Assembly: GCA_014529385.2 (NCBI GenBank)
Contig: CM043944.1
Location: 88,566,884-88,630,883, forward strand
Source: Adiantum capillus-veneris
Lineage: Eukaryota; Streptophyta; Polypodiopsida; Polypodiales; Pteridaceae
Direction of reading: 5' to 3'
Length of the DNA: 64,000 nucleotides
The notes under the pieces were generated by a model. The model worked only from the letters and a program-made list of their open reading frames with translations, was not told the origin of the DNA and did no database searches. Shown here one piece after another: positions 12,401 through 22,590 of the stretch; the first letter of the stretch is position 1; every line of letters begins with the position of its first letter. Both the position numbers and the translations under genes were made by a program.

Positions 12401-13015
12401 AATATGTACAGGAAGATGGTGGGTAGTCTAATCTACTTGACTATCACAAGGCCAGACTTGAGCTACACAGTAGGCTTGGAGAGTCAGTTCATGCAGCTTC
12501 CGAGGAAGCCACATTTGGATGGAGTACGACGCACACTTAGGTATGTGCAAGGGACTCTTGACTACGCATTGTTCTATGCAGCAGATGCACCATTAGCATT
12601 GTATGGGTATACAGATGCAGATTGGGCAGGTAGCATTGTGGATAGGAGATCTACGAGTGGCTTCATGTTCTCTTTTGGGAGTGCTACTGTTACTTGGAGC
12701 AGCAAAAAGCAGCCTACGGTTGCTTTATCGAGCACAGAGGCCGAGTACAGAGGTGCAGCAGTTGCGGCGTGCGAGGTAGCTTGGCTACGCACGTTACTTG
12801 AGGACTTGGGAGTGCAGGTGGACCAGCAGATTTTCATCCATTGTGACAACCTCAGCAGCATGCAGTTGGCTAGGAACCCAGTGTTCCATGCCAGGACCAA
12901 ACACATAGAGGTCCATTACCACTACGTTCGAGAGCAAGTGTTGGCGCATCGACTTGGTCTACGTCAGCACAGAGGAGCAGATAGCGGATATCTTTACCAA
13001 GGCCCTCGGAGCTGA
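9461..13015 (+). CDS. Copia gag zinc knuckle and pol polyprotein (protease, integrase, RT, RNase H)
   Basis: The frame is the same as the upstream gag. The first ATG (9614) lies inside the zinc knuckle and is not a natural start. Counted from that Met, the protease has DSGAS at residue 58. The HHCC pre-integrase domain is at about 190-243 (WHKRIGHVN...CAACQFGK). The DDE integrase core shows HTDVWGP, LRSDGGGEY and NGVAERKNR. RT has CKWVYKTK, MDVKNAFLNGEL, LLKALYGLKQ and YVDDLIIVGD. RNase H has YTDADWAG, LSSTEAEYR and HCDNLSS. The catalytic motifs checked are present. Near 12945 the frame slips: the last part of RNase H (IADIFTKAL) is read in a different frame and would end at TGA 13101-13103, inside the LTR. 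As written the protein ends early with an unrelated tail at 13015. Confidence 0.93.
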   Translation, partial: FLEGQSNQNNTGGRGNQSQGRGSQRGRGAGSSRQQHTRDSRECWTCGERGHMSRDCPKGKASGKREHGNYASTSRDADDSKNERMFVMQHVMNTMTAENSTQDDVWYVDSGASNHMTSRGEWFRDMRKPDVSGYVQTGDDTAHPIAHVGDIPLNTKSGKSKYLADVLHVPNITKNLVSVGQMVEQGLQVRFNPNGCYVEDFQNGCKLITEGKCVGRMFTLNVDMPEVKAALFAQGTSVVADVDIWHKRIGHVNEQRLRSMQSKQIVKGLPKFKVDGMHKVCAACQFGKQSKGSFPHERNVCKRPLEVVHTDVWGPTDTASIHGCRYYVSFIDDHTRKVWVYFMRNKSEVFGHFQDFKVMIEKETDMQIKTLRSDGGGEYFSNDFSDFLRMHGIHRQFICRYTPEQNGVAERKNRHIAEVARALMNEKNMPHHFWVEAVNTAVYIMNRTPTAAVHDVTPEEKFTGTKPDLAHLKVFGCIAYVHVPDELRRKLDPKAEKCILVGYSLQQKGYRCYNPTTRELRVSRDVVFDEMSSWYSNAHGTIGADVKDDVVVQNVRPQSQVLSRPQESSSRGSVEKPWNGRLRTQVTPPTGTGNVSRKGKEKVDEPPFMVDASSGFSHVDMDSDGSEQSLDEEFGIPAVRTPGVRKVQEDARGQRSDPGPRRSNRVRNPVQKLTYDGYLAHHQAYMAKVIQDVEPTCFEDAVGNVHWDDAMNEEMAALEANDTWELVPLPSGKKAIGCKWVYKTKHKADGNIERHKARLVAKGYAQTYGIDYEETFAPVAMMMTVRAVIAVAASRGWIMHQMDVKNAFLNGELQEEVYMDQPPSYVDPGYPDYVCRLLKALYGLKQGSRAWYDRIAKYLVSIGFRRAHADHSLYVRESDVGIVVITIYVDDLIIVGDNAMEIDHVKGLLKQEFEMKYLGELRYFLGIEVIRTPEGVWLSQRQYALDMLSKYGMADCKPISIPLDVNAKLSAEKGDVVEDVNMYRKMVGSLIYLTITRPDLSYTVGLESQFMQLPRKPHLDGVRRTLRYVQGTLDYALFYAADAPLALYGYTDADWAGSIVDRRSTSGFMFSFGSATVTWSSKKQPTVALSSTEAEYRGAAVAACEVAWLRTLLEDLGVQVDQQIFIHCDNLSSMQLARNPVFHARTKHIEVHYHYVREQVLAHRLGLRQHRGADSGYLYQGPRS

Positions 13016-13061
13016 GAAGCTTCGACGTTTCCGGACTATGCTTGGACTCTGCGACATGTTG

Positions 13062-13075
13062 AGCTCGAGGGGGAG
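13062..13075 (+). other. Polypurine tract of the young Copia element
   Basis: GAGGGGGAG directly precedes the TG of the 3' LTR, the normal position for the plus-strand primer. Confidence 0.9.
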
Positions 13076-13386
13076 TGTTGAGATGTCGAGCTCTACACCT
13101 TGAGCTGGCATCCACTACGGGTCTTGGCCGATTCACTGGCGCGTTAGGTGACCGACACGGAGGATCTCTGCCAGTGATTCTACAGCTGGACTACACTTAT
13201 AGTGCCAGCCTAGTACGCTTCTAGAGAGTTCACACTTAGTGACCGCATGTACATATGTGCTACTTTTCAGCTTTAGCACTTAGTCATTTTGTACTCTCTT
13301 TTCTGTGAAGAAGAAGAAGAAGCTTTCCATCTCTGTGTGCTTGTGTGCTTGTCTTGTGTAGCTCTCTTGCATCCTCATTCTTTACA
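13076..13386 (+). repeat. 3' LTR of the young Copia element
   Basis: The LTR is 311 bp from TGTTGAGATG to CTTTACA. It matches the 5' LTR except for the two indels and about one substitution (CTAGAGAG against CTAGCGAG). It is followed by the second GTCAA. Confidence 0.97.
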
Positions 13387-13391
13387 GTCAA
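13387..13391 (+). other. Target-site duplication GTCAA, right copy
   Basis: This is identical to 8126-8130 and flanks the other end of the Copia element. Confidence 0.95.
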
Positions 13392-14010
13392 GAAGTCTAG
13401 TAAGCCTCATCATCTGGCTAATTTTTTAGTAAGATATTCAAGTATCATGTCTTGCCAAAGTCAATTGTCTCTAATAGAGACCCACAAACAACAACTCTCT
13501 TTTGGAGAGGATTATTTCCAAATATCAATACAAACTTAGATTTTTCCTTTGCCTATCACCCACAGACGAATGGTCACTAGAAGAAAATTGTTAACTCCAC
13601 TACTTGGACATGCGTAAGAATTATGTCAATGGGATAGACCAAATACATTAGTGGGGGAAGTACCCACCACTTGTAGAAAATTCATATAATAAAATAGTGA
13701 ATAATTCCACTGGGAAGTATCAATTTGAGATTATTGAAGAAATATCTAAGCTTTCTACTATTTAGAGAACACAAAACATGTTCTCTCTTATGATGAATAT
13801 GTGCATTATTTGTAGAGTACATTTCAAAAGGTTAAAGATGCCATAAGGTACTCCCAACATACAAAAAAGCTAGTTTTTTTGCAGATAAGCATCACCATGC
13901 CCTCACATTCATTGATGATGACTCGATTTTGCTCAAGTTTTGAAAGGTTCAATTGTAAAACACAACAGGTAAGAATTGTCAAGATGAGAAAATGAACATT
14001 AAAAAAACTT
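13392..14010 (+). pseudogene. Continuation of the second chromovirus integrase after the Copia insertion
   Basis: The reading aligns with 880-1450 of the first copy: KPHHLANF, an AYHPQTNGH-like motif near 13550, and the FQKVKDAIRYSQH-like segment near 13826-13860. Multiple stops and frameshifts are present. Similarity fades after about 14010, so the chromodomain and the 3' LTR of this copy are not seen. Confidence 0.75.
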
Positions 14011-16635
<2,625 letters not shown>

Positions 16636-16986
16636 GCCACGGATGTATCCGAAACATCAAAAAACCATAGGATAGCTCTTTAAAATGCTGAAATCTGACG
16701 TCTCTAGCTCAAGATAGAGCATTTTTAAGCCTAGGGCCTCATGAGGTTAGTACAAGGCGAATAGAGACCCTTGAGACCCCTCAAGGGCCTCTATTCGCTT
16801 GGTACTGACCTAGGGCCTCATGAGGTCAGTACCAAGCGAATAGAGGCCCTTGAGACCCTATTCGCTTGGTACTGACCTCATGAGGCCCTAGGCTTAAAAA
16901 TGCTCTATCTTGAGCTAGAGACGTCAGATTTCAGCGTTTTAAAGAGCTATCCTATGGTTTTTGGACGTTCTGGATGCATTCGTGGG
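16636..16986. repeat. Fold-back element: about 350 bp near-perfect inverted repeat with nested inner hairpins
   Basis: The left arm starting AAAAACCATAGGATAGCTC (about 16659-16750) and the reverse complement of the right arm (about 16870-16962) match over about 95 bases with two mismatches. Weaker pairing extends to 16636 and 16986 (GCCACGGATGTATCC against the complement of GGATGCATTCGTGGGC). The centre holds further copies, in both directions, of a module built on CCTAGGGCCTCATGAGG and AAGCGAATAGAGGCCC. It has no coding capacity. It resembles a fold-back transposon or MITE, or a source of small hairpin RNA; no target duplication was identified. Confidence 0.85.
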
Positions 16987-17005
16987 CTTAAAAAGTGCTA
17001 TATCT

Positions 17006-17095
17006 TAATCCTAGGGCCTCATAAGGTCAGAACCAAGCGAATAGAGGTCCCATAGATCCCTTAAGCGCCTCTATTTGCTTGGTTTTGACTCCTTC
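17006..17095. repeat. Diverged further copy of the fold-back module
   Basis: CCTAGGGCCTCATAAGGTCAG, ACCAAGCGAATAGAGG and CGCCTCTATTTGCTTGGTTT repeat the inner module of the adjacent fold-back element with several mismatches, and can form their own hairpin. Confidence 0.7.
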
Positions 17096-17151
17096 ATAGT
17101 CTTAAATAGTACCTATCAATCACTATCAAGTACAATCTATTAGAATTTAAA

Positions 17152-17290
17152 TTGCGAGTACTTCATAAAAAGGTGATTGATACTTGTGCGAGATGCATAA
17201 GTAAAAGTCCTTCACTTTATAGGATAGCAACAACGGGTCATAAAAAGGCGTTCGGCGCTTGTGCCAGATGTCATTATCAAGCGCCTTACT
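17152..17290 (+). repeat. Weak direct repeat encoding two TCARC/ACARC-like segments
   Basis: CATAAAAAGGTGATTGATAC...TGTGCGAGATG and CATAAAAAGGCGTTCGGCGC...TGTGCCAGATG recur about 78 bases apart. The CxxC pairs could suggest a zinc ribbon, but nothing else supports a gene. Confidence 0.35.
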
Positions 17291-17454
17291 TTCTTGATGA
17301 TAGTGACAATTTCACCAAAATGGTTTTCATAGACATTTTCAAAATGAGAAAAAAGGTTTTTTCAGCGTAACGTTAGCCTTCTTCCTATTGGCTAAGGAGC
17401 ATTCTCTCACTAGAGTTGAAAGGCCCAAAAATGAGTCCATTTATTTCCTAATGT

Positions 17455-18190
17455 TATGACAAGATTTGGATGTCCTATTGAGTTGGTGTCGGATCAAGAA
17501 CACAATTTTTGAATTCTGTGATTCAGGAGTTGACATCCGAACATATGATTTTGCATAAGAAATCTACTCTATATCATCCGCAAGCAAATGGGCAGGCGGA
17601 CAGCTCTAATAAAGTGCTGGTGAGAATTTTGAAGAAGATTGTGTCGGAAAACAAATCAGATTGGGATGACAAGGTGGATTCAACACTATGGGCTTTTCGG
17701 ACGGCTTTTAAGGTGGCGATTGGAATGACACCTTTCAAATTGGTGTTTGGAATTGAAGCTGTGGTGCCAATGGAATATGTAATTCCAAGCTTGAGGTTGT
17801 CAATTTAGCATAAGTTAAGTCCGGAGGAATCAATTTCCCATAGACAGAAAGAGTTGCTTAAATTGGAAGAGGATAGAATTCAGAGTGTCTACTTGGTGGA
17901 AGTTGGGCAGAAGAGGAGACAAGCATGGATGTCTAGGCAGGTGAAATTCAAAAAAATTTAGGAGGGAGATTGGGTGATGTTATATAATTCTAAATTGGGA
18001 CCACATCCGGGTAAGTTGAAGCTGAGATATTTGGGACCTTATCAGATTGAATCATATCAAGGCCAAGGAACATTTTTGTTGAAAGATGTCTTCGGAACCA
18101 AGATTTTGAAACCTATGAATGGATTCAGACTGAAGAAATTTTATGGAAAGGTTCCTGAGGTTCCCAAGTGGATGGTCAATAAGGCTAAGG
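17455..18190 (+). pseudogene. 3' half of a Tat/Athila-like Ty3 integrase
   Basis: The segment starts inside the integrase core (GCPIELVSDQ), continues with the third catalytic region (TLYHPQANGQAD, where the usual Glu is Asp), WAFRTAFKVAIGMTPFKLVF and the C-terminal GPYQIESY...GFRLKKFYG. A frameshift near 17506 and stops at 17806-17808 and about 17959 break it. HPQANGQAE-type motifs and the absence of a chromodomain fit the Tat/Athila branch. The beginning of the integrase is missing on this strand. The complementary 5' half lies on the minus strand at 19786-24118. Confidence 0.8.
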
Positions 18191-19690
18191 ATATTGGCAG
18201 TAAATTATTAACAGTTGGTGTTTGGTGGGTTGCAGTGGAACTTTCAGAGGTAGAATTGGTAATTTGTTGTTGCAATTCAAAACCTTTAAAGGGATCTGGA
18301 ATTCAGAATTCGGATTGCAGACTGGAAGTTGGAATTTGGACTGTGGGATTGGAAGTCCAAAAAGAGGAAAGTCAGAGGAATGGAATTGGGCAAAAGGGTC
18401 CAGGGGTACTCATAAGTGGGGGTACTCATTTTAAGGCTAAAAAATCGCTTAGTGCTGATGTGACTCACTTAAGGATGAATATTTTTTGGGAGAATCCTGC
18501 ATGGCGTGCCCGAATCGAGGAGAAAATTCATCATTATAAGATTAAGGTGGTGAGAAGAGTTGGAGATCACATCCAAGTGTGTGAACGTCGCAGTTCATTG
18601 ACTGTTAAGTCGGAGAAGAAGGGCGAAATGTTTTCTGAAAATATTAAGGGAAAGCTGATGGCGGGCATGCAGGACGATACGTCAGAATCAATGCCAAACA
18701 CCAGGTTGATGAAGATGGCGATGGAGGAGCTGTTCAAGGCGTGGCAACAGGAAGAGCACATCGAGGTGGAGAGTGATGAGGCTGAGTCTCTGAGTGATCA
18801 AGGCAGCGTGGAGATGGCGGTGGCAGCGTTTGACCCAAATGAGGCAGAAACCCAGGTATGGCTCAAGCGCATAGGCCTTTATGAGTTTGCATGTCTACCT
18901 TGGGAAGCATGGGTAGAGAATGAGTTCGCTAAGCAGCAGCAGAACATGATTAAGGAGAGTGATGGAATGATTACAGGGGATGTGCACTTGACACCAAGGT
19001 TGGTGTCCAAAGTTTTCAAAGTTCCGTGTTTACCTATGCCGGCTAAGGGGAGGAAGGTGACTGACTCCCAGATGAAGGGGGAATTTGGAAATCCGGTTGG
19101 GATGAAGGCATACTATATGGTGAAGAATGCGGGTGGAATCAGAGCCTCAAATTTGTTTTCGTATTTGGAAAAGGTGTGCATTCTGCAGAAGACTGCTTAC
19201 ATGTCTAAGGAAGCTTTTCCACCATTGTTTCAGGCTGAGAGAGGCATTAAGGTTGATTGGGCATCAGTGTTGTATGATCGGATGCAGCTTACTGGAAAGA
19301 GATATCGGCGTCAGACACCAGCAGTGGGCCGAGTGGCACCTTATTTGGCCGCAATTTTTGAGCATGTTTTGAAGGTTTCTTCAGTAGCAGCAGGTTTGAA
19401 GACAGCCGTTGCAGATGTGATAAAGGAAGAGGGAACATTATGTGGAATGAAGCAGAGGAAGTTGTTGTTGGGAATAGTTGATTAATAGACTAACTCCATT
19501 ACTGGATATGGAGAAGGAGGCATTGCAGAACCAGAGAATGAGAGACATCTTGGTAGCTGATTCGGATGCGGATGTCTTGAAGCAGGAAGTGTTGGAATAT
19601 GCACAGGAGATGTGGAATAAAGCAATTAGGCTTTGGAGGGAGCATATGGAAGTGTCGACGGACCACTTCAAGAATGGTTTAAGTGATTGA
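18191..19690 (+). CDS. Additional ORF downstream of, and in frame with, integrase
   Basis: From about 17962 the integrase C-terminus reads without a stop into about 430 further codons, ending TAA at 19483-19485. A shifted frame continues the same protein to 19690 (MEKEALQNQRMRDILV...MWNKAIRLWREHMEV). Recognisable traits are an acidic stretch (HIEVESDEAESLSDQGS), a VDWASVLYDRMQ segment and an APYLAAIFEHVLKV segment. These recall the plant-transposon domain found in Athila/Tat extra ORFs; that match is by memory and tentative. Extra ORFs between pol and the 3' LTR are known in Tat and Athila elements. There is no membrane segment that would suggest an envelope protein. The part at 18200-18450 is low in complexity and may be spacer rather than coding. 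Confidence 0.55.
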
Positions 19691-19785
19691 GAAAACTTTT
19701 ATGTATGTACTATGAGAAATAGAATTCCAAAAAAAATCTTTTTCATTTTTCATAATTACCTCTCTCTATGCTGAGTTGGCGTTTC
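19691..19785. other. Junction between oppositely oriented halves of the Tat/Athila-like element
   Basis: This is AT-rich sequence between the + strand extra ORF and the - strand integrase. GGCCCAAAA..TGAGTCCA..CCTAATGT occurs in the same orientation here (about 19790-19823) and at 17417-17450, close to the two presumed breakpoints. Confidence 0.4.
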
Positions 19786-20060
19786 TTACAGGGCCCAAAA
19801 TTGAGTCCAAGTTCCTCCTAATGTGTTTTTATATAGAAATCGTGACACACTTGCTGCTTTATTATCTCTCAAAGCCACCACTTCCACCCATTTGGTAGCA
19901 TAATCTGTTGCAACAAGAATATAACTGGAACCTGTCCTCTTTGCCCGTGGTTTTATTGGGCCTACAAAATCCATTCCCCACTTCTGAAATGGTTCTAATG
20001 GCAAGACTGGATGATCCTGCATCCTATCTCCTTGTGTAGGCTGCCCCATCTTCTGACATT
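19786..20060 (-). pseudogene. 5' half of a Tat/Athila-like integrase core
   Basis: VLPLEPFQKWGMDFVGPIK, YILVATDYATKWVEVVALRD and RFLYKN form the first part of the DDE core, including the first catalytic Asp (MDF) and the second beta-strand Asp. The reading then degenerates (TLGGTWTQFWAL) and ends where the + strand segment at 17455 would begin. CQKMGQP, the end of the HHCC finger, lies at about 20040-20055 in a frame shared with the RNase H remnant. Confidence 0.82.
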
Positions 20061-20629
20061 AGACACATTCCTACCGCCATGTCAGAAGCATCTACATACA
20101 CATGAAACAGCAATTCCCAATTTGGTGGTTGAAGTATAGGTGAAACCACCAACATCTTTTTGATAATTTGAAAAGCTTTTTCTTGCACTTCTCTCCAAAC
20201 AAATTCCACTTCCTTCTTGGTCAAATGACTAAGTGGTGCGCTTACATCTGCCAAATATCATAAATACCTACCATGCCATTTGATCTGGCCAACAAACCGC
20301 ATCACTGCCTTCACATTGTCTGGAGCTACAGCTTTCTGAATTGCACTAATCTTGTCCCCATCAATCGACATTCCTTCTTGAGAGATGATATGTCCCAACA
20401 ACTTTCCCTTTTGCACTGATATTGCACACTTCTGAGGATTAAGTGACATCCGAAACATCCTACACCTTTCAAAACACTTTCGCAAATATTCCAGATGTCT
20501 GACTTTTTCCCCAAAAACTGAAAAATCATCCATAAAAATCCTCATAAAATGTGTCAAATGTGGCTCAAAGGTTTTAAATGCTACCTTCGAAAACGATGGT
20601 GGTCCATTCTTCAAACCAAAGCTCATCAC
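20050..20629 (-). pseudogene. Tat/Athila-like reverse transcriptase C-terminal part and truncated RNase H
   Basis: FGLKNGPPSFSKVAFKTFEP, then the catalytic FMDDFSVFG at about 20510-20537, which is the form typical of Athila/Tat, then the thumb and connection (LGHIISQEGM). The RNase H start is FHVYVDASDMAVGMCL. RNase H stops there and the integrase finger end follows at once, so an internal deletion removed most of RNase H and the start of integrase. A stop separates the two parts near 20255. Confidence 0.88.
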
Positions 20630-21333
20630 TGTATATGCAAAAGCTCCCCATTTTGTGATAAAGTAGTTTTTTCAATATCCTCCTTAGCCATTGGTATTTG
20701 ATTGTACCCTGAAAATCTATCAAGGAAAGTGTACATCTCATGTCCCGCTACATCATCCAGAACTAAATCAATAAAAGGTAATGGAAATGAATCTGAAACT
20801 GTTGCTGCATTCAATTTTTTGTAATCCACACAAACCCTTAACTTCCCTGACTTCTTAGGTACCACCACAATTGGTGACAACCATTCCGCCTTATCCACCA
20901 CTGGCACAATGAATCGTTCATTCAGCAATTTGTCCAATTTCTCTTTCACCTGCTTGGCATAATTTGGATTCATCCTATATCTTTGTTGAATCACTGGAAC
21001 AACATCTGCTCTCAAATTTATATGATGCTTGTAAACTTGAGGATCCATGCCTTTCAAATCAGAATAATCCCATGCAAAGACATCAATATACTCCAATAGT
21101 AATTCCTTCAAGTCCTTCTTGGAGCCATCCTCCAAATGAACACTAACTCTTACCGTCTTTGGATGATCCTTTGTCCCCAAATTCAGATCCTGTAAATCAT
21201 CCTCCTTAACTCGAGAAGCTTTCTTTATCATCTTATCATACAAAGCCTCCGCTCTTTGAATTGCCTCCTTTGGCTCCAACTCCGAATCCTCCATCACAGT
21301 TTCTTCTTGGATTTTCCTCTCTTCTGAATTTTC
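20626..21333 (-). pseudogene. Tat/Athila-like reverse transcriptase N-terminal part
   Basis: The fragment contains LNERFIVPVVDKAEWLSPIV, VVPKKSGKLRVCVDYKKLN and FLDRFSGYNQIPMAKEDIEK, the fingers and palm of a Ty3-type RT. The upstream linker (HLEDGSKKDLKELLLEYIDVFAWDYSDLKGMDP) is the usual segment between protease and RT. A frame change near 20630 separates it from the FMDD half, and one near 21300-21334 separates it from the protease. Confidence 0.9.
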
Positions 21334-22590
21334 CTATTTCCCACCATCTGTATTCCTTTGCAACTGATCAATTCCCAAACTGTTCTCTTTCACTGCATAT
21401 TTGTCAATGATCTGCTCCACATCAACCTCAAATACCGGAACAATTGTTGGATTTGCTACTAGGAAATATGCCTCTTCATCATCCTCCAATCCTTCAGACA
21501 TGTTAATTGTTTGTGCCAACATTGGCTTTGTCAATTCTGACAATTCCTTCTTTGGCCCCATTGGTAATGTGACTTCTCTCCTTCCTTTCTTAACCGTCAC
21601 TTCATTTTTTCCCCAATCCTGTTTTAGCTTAGTCGTGCAAAACCATGGCCTCCCCAACAACATAGAATAAGTATTTTTTGAATCCTTCATCCTGATGACT
21701 ACAAAGTTTACCATAAATTGCAATCCATGAATGATAATACCTTGCCTCCTTAACATCCCCACTGGTTGAACTCTGCTCTGATAAGCCATACGCACTTGAA
21801 ATGAATCTGGTTCCAACCTGACATCTTGCATCCTTAGAAATTTTGATTCCAAAAGTATGTTGACACCTGATCCACCATCCAATAGAACATCGGAAAATTT
21901 GCGGTTATTAAATTCCAACGACAGTGTTGGTACTGAAAAATCCACATCCTCCGGGCTAATCTGGAAACTTTGAACTTTCTGCTGCACCTCATTCTTACTC
22001 GGAACAGTCTTTGACCTCCACATCACTGTATATAATTTATCCCTGAAAATTAGAACTAATGACAACAACTGATCCAAGGTAAAATGTATAGAGGAATTAG
22101 TTAACTCTTCAAACAAGGCATCCATCCTTTCTCTTTCCTTGTCCTCCTTTTTTAACCCTTTCTCCTTCGATTTCAGCTTGATCTGTTGTTGATCCTTTTC
22201 AATCAAATCTTCAGCTACCTCATCCCGAATCTCCTTCTGCTCCTCCCAGTCCAGTGGAGGTTTCAACCTTTCTTTTGACATTGTTGTCACTAATACATCT
22301 ACTTCTTCTTGCAAACATTTAGAACAATCACATTCCGACTGACAATCCATAGCCACTTCATTCACCCCTTGATCCTGAAACGATTCTACTACTATCAAAC
22401 TACTTCCTGGTTCTTTGTTTGCTTCGGTTGACTGTGCTGGTGGTGCTGGCACTTGCCCCCTTGGCTTTGCTGATTTCTCCCTTGATAATTCCAAACCGGC
22501 TGATTCCATCTTTGTGGTTGTGGCTGCCAATTCTGCCAACGCTGCTACTGATCCCAATTTCCCCCCCATGGGGGTCTTGAATTCCGCCAT
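21334..22590 (-). CDS. Tat/Athila-like aspartic protease region
   Basis: This 418-codon frame carries a retropepsin-like domain: LEFNNRKFSDVLLDGGSGVNIL, with D-G-G-S-G as the active-site loop, RRQGIIIHGLQFMVNFVVIR and YSMLLGRPWF as the closing strand. The N-terminal 150 residues are a charged linker (EDKERERMDALFEELTNSS). The enzyme cleaves the gag-pol polyprotein. The frame is intact here although its neighbours are shifted. Confidence 0.85.
   Translation of the reverse strand: MAEFKTPMGGKLGSVAALAELAATTTKMESAGLELSREKSAKPRGQVPAPPAQSTEANKEPGSSLIVVESFQDQGVNEVAMDCQSECDCSKCLQEEVDVLVTTMSKERLKPPLDWEEQKEIRDEVAEDLIEKDQQQIKLKSKEKGLKKEDKERERMDALFEELTNSSIHFTLDQLLSLVLIFRDKLYTVMWRSKTVPSKNEVQQKVQSFQISPEDVDFSVPTLSLEFNNRKFSDVLLDGGSGVNILLESKFLRMQDVRLEPDSFQVRMAYQSRVQPVGMLRRQGIIIHGLQFMVNFVVIRMKDSKNTYSMLLGRPWFCTTKLKQDWGKNEVTVKKGRREVTLPMGPKKELSELTKPMLAQTINMSEGLEDDEEAYFLVANPTIVPVFEVDVEQIIDKYAVKENSLGIDQLQRNTDGGK

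Larger units (their letters stand above)
8131..13386 (+). mobile_element. Nearly intact young Copia retrotransposon inserted in the chromovirus integrase
   Basis: The element is 5,256 bp with near-identical LTRs, PBS, gag, protease, integrase, RT, RNase H and PPT, in Copia order. It is bounded by the GTCAA duplication. The chromovirus integrase reading continues directly from one flank (SKKEHSIYV) to the other (KPHHLANF), which confirms the nesting. Lesions seen by eye are one in-frame TAA (9458-9460) and one frameshift near 12945. The two LTRs differ by about one substitution, a 12 bp indel and an 8 bp indel, so the insertion is recent. Confidence 0.97.

Noticed and set aside
18191-19690. 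An envelope-like protein downstream of pol
   Set aside because: No signal peptide or membrane-spanning segment is visible; the sequence is soluble and acidic.
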